DNA from: Oscillospiraceae bacterium | Lineage (GTDB): Bacteria > Bacillota > Clostridia > Oscillospirales > Ruminococcaceae | Assembly (NCBI GenBank): GCA_029240015.1 | Contig: JARBTU010000097.1 | Coordinates: 1 to 6,594, forward strand | Direction of reading: 5' to 3' | DNA length: 6,594 nt | Part shown: piece by piece, positions 5,649 through 6,594 of the stretch | How the letters are laid out: the number at the start of each line of letters is the position of its first letter | Position numbering within the stretch: the stretch's first letter is position 1 | Position numbers and translations under genes: made by a program | Notes under the pieces: generated by a model | Seen by the model: the letters and a program-made list of their open reading frames with translations, nothing else | Told to the model about the DNA's origin: nothing | Databases searched by the model: none

Positions 5649-6594
5649 CTAATTTATTATAATTTTATCAGATTTTATAGAGTTTAACAACAGTAAAATG
5701 CATAATAGTATCAAAAAAACAGAGGAAAGCACTGAAGAGGAGCTTATCTTCACTAAATTTTTGGTTTGAGTCGTAAAAACTTCAATCGGAACATCAAAAA
5801 ATCGAATCCATATAAGTGTTAGCATCATACTGACCGCTGTATAAATGATTCTCATTTTGTAGAATAGAACCATTTTAATATCGGTGCCGTTTAAAATTGC
5901 TTTGACTTGAAGGTGAACACAAATTCCGCCAAACGCGGTGAATCCGCTCGCTAACAGAATCACCCAAATCCCTTTGACTGTCAATAGTGTCTGACATCCT
6001 GTGCTGACTTCCATTACGCCAATGATAATTGCTTGTGCAATATCTTGAGGCAGTATAAAAAGAAATTCCCGGGCAATTAGGTCAAGTAATCCGCTATATG
6101 TAAGAATGGCGTTTATTGCACAAAAGGCAATGATAAAAGAACAGATTACCCCCAAAGACTTGGTTGCGGAGTTCACAGAATTCACCAGTGCAACAGAAAA
6201 ATTTTCGCAATTGTTTAAAGAATGGCTATTTTGATTATCAAGAACTCTTTTTGATTTTGTGAGTCGCGCAACCACTATGGAAGAAAGAATATGTGATAAA
6301 AAAATCATAAATCCTATCTGGATACTGTTAAACAACGGGATGCACACAGAACCTATTAAAAAAGCGGGACCTCCATTGACGCAAAAACAAAGCATCCGCT
6401 CGGCATTTTGCATCGAAAGCCTATTTTGCCGAACAAGGTCTCCGATTAGTTTTGCTCCCACAGGATATCCTCCAATAAGGCTTAAAATTACCACCCCGCA
6501 AAAAGCTCTGTCTACACAAAAGATCCATGATATCAGTCTTTCAATAGGTTTAAACAACCAATTATATATTCTGGTTCTCATAATGAATCCTGAA
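5649..6594 (-). CDS. ylbJ: YlbJ-like sporulation integral membrane protein, 5' end outside window
   Basis: A polytopic membrane protein with a nucleoside-recognition (Gate) type fold. In Bacillus subtilis ylbJ is expressed in the mother cell under sigma-E and is needed for normal resistant spores; its transported substrate is not established. Numbering from the Met at 6581, signature stretches are SLIGGYPVGAKL (34-45), LCFCVNGGPAFLIGSV (64-79), GVMEVSTGCQTL (188-199) and AFGGICVHLQV (216-226). Hydrophobic segments lie near 20-42, 66-108 (two), 143-165, 178-200, 203-222, 243-262 and 283-300. The frame stays open through that Met to the window edge (Ser-Gly-Phe-Ile just before it), and the family is about 400 residues, so roughly 90-100 N-terminal residues are missing and the Met is probably internal. 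A polar, Asn/Ser-rich loop (110-127) separates the two halves. The gene is the likely head, or an internal member, of a transcript continuing into the small Cys-rich gene. Confidence 0.85.
   Translation of the reverse strand, partial: SGFIMRTRIYNWLFKPIERLISWIFCVDRAFCGVVILSLIGGYPVGAKLIGDLVRQNRLSMQNAERMLCFCVNGGPAFLIGSVCIPLFNSIQIGFMIFLSHILSSIVVARLTKSKRVLDNQNSHSLNNCENFSVALVNSVNSATKSLGVICSFIIAFCAINAILTYSGLLDLIAREFLFILPQDIAQAIIIGVMEVSTGCQTLLTVKGIWVILLASGFTAFGGICVHLQVKAILNGTDIKMVLFYKMRIIYTAVSMMLTLIWIRFFDVPIEVFTTQTKNLVKISSSSVLSSVFLILLCILLLLNSIKSDKIIIN

Noticed and set aside
5656..5661. TATAAT on the minus strand at the end of ylbJ as a promoter for the small Cys-rich gene
   Set aside because: It is made of Ile codons at the gene's 3' end in very AT-rich sequence and has no acceptable -35 at 16-18 bases.
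6579..6581. ATG at 6581 as the true start of the ylbJ-like gene
   Set aside because: The frame is open upstream to the window edge, the protein would lack about a quarter of the usual family length, and the preceding residues look like family sequence. AGGA before it may be coincidence. The missing upstream sequence would settle it.

Overview
The window looks like a core chromosomal stretch of a low-GC, endospore-forming member of the Firmicutes, most likely a clostridial lineage. This rests on four things: AT-rich intergenic DNA, strong purine-rich ribosome binding sites, gene families typical of Clostridia, and a sporulation membrane protein of the YlbJ type at the right end. No species-level claim is possible from the sequence alone.

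Layout. Bases 1-168 are the last 55 codons of 6-phosphofructokinase (pfkA), entering from the left. A 19-bp hairpin terminator follows. Asparaginyl-tRNA synthetase (asnS, 302-1696) and a PLP-dependent aspartate aminotransferase of the subgroup Ic/MocR-like type (1933-3216) are both on the plus strand. They are separated by a 236-base gap that holds promoter-like sequences and no clear terminator. The aminotransferase converges on typA/bipA (3315-5132, minus), and a 20-bp hairpin between them probably serves both strands. Upstream of typA is a 264-base non-coding gap. It contains an extended -10 promoter for typA, an inverted repeat in the typA leader, and the terminator of the next minus-strand unit. 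That unit reads leftward from the right edge: a ylbJ-like membrane protein gene (5649 to beyond 6594, 5' end missing), then after 36 bases a gene for a 71-residue cysteine-rich protein of unknown function (5397-5612).

How the genes relate. Most are independent housekeeping functions: glycolysis, Asn-tRNA charging, aspartate/glutamate transamination, and ribosome-associated stress GTPase activity. asnS and the aminotransferase form a loose Asp/Asn-themed pair, which recalls the aspB-asnS pair of Bacillus subtilis. ylbJ and the small Cys-rich gene look like one transcript that ends at the hairpin at 5319-5352.

I found no CRISPR array, mobile element, phage gene, toxin-antitoxin pair, RNA gene or defence system. 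Nothing here amounts to a clearly undescribed system. The least explained object is the small Cys-rich protein behind ylbJ.
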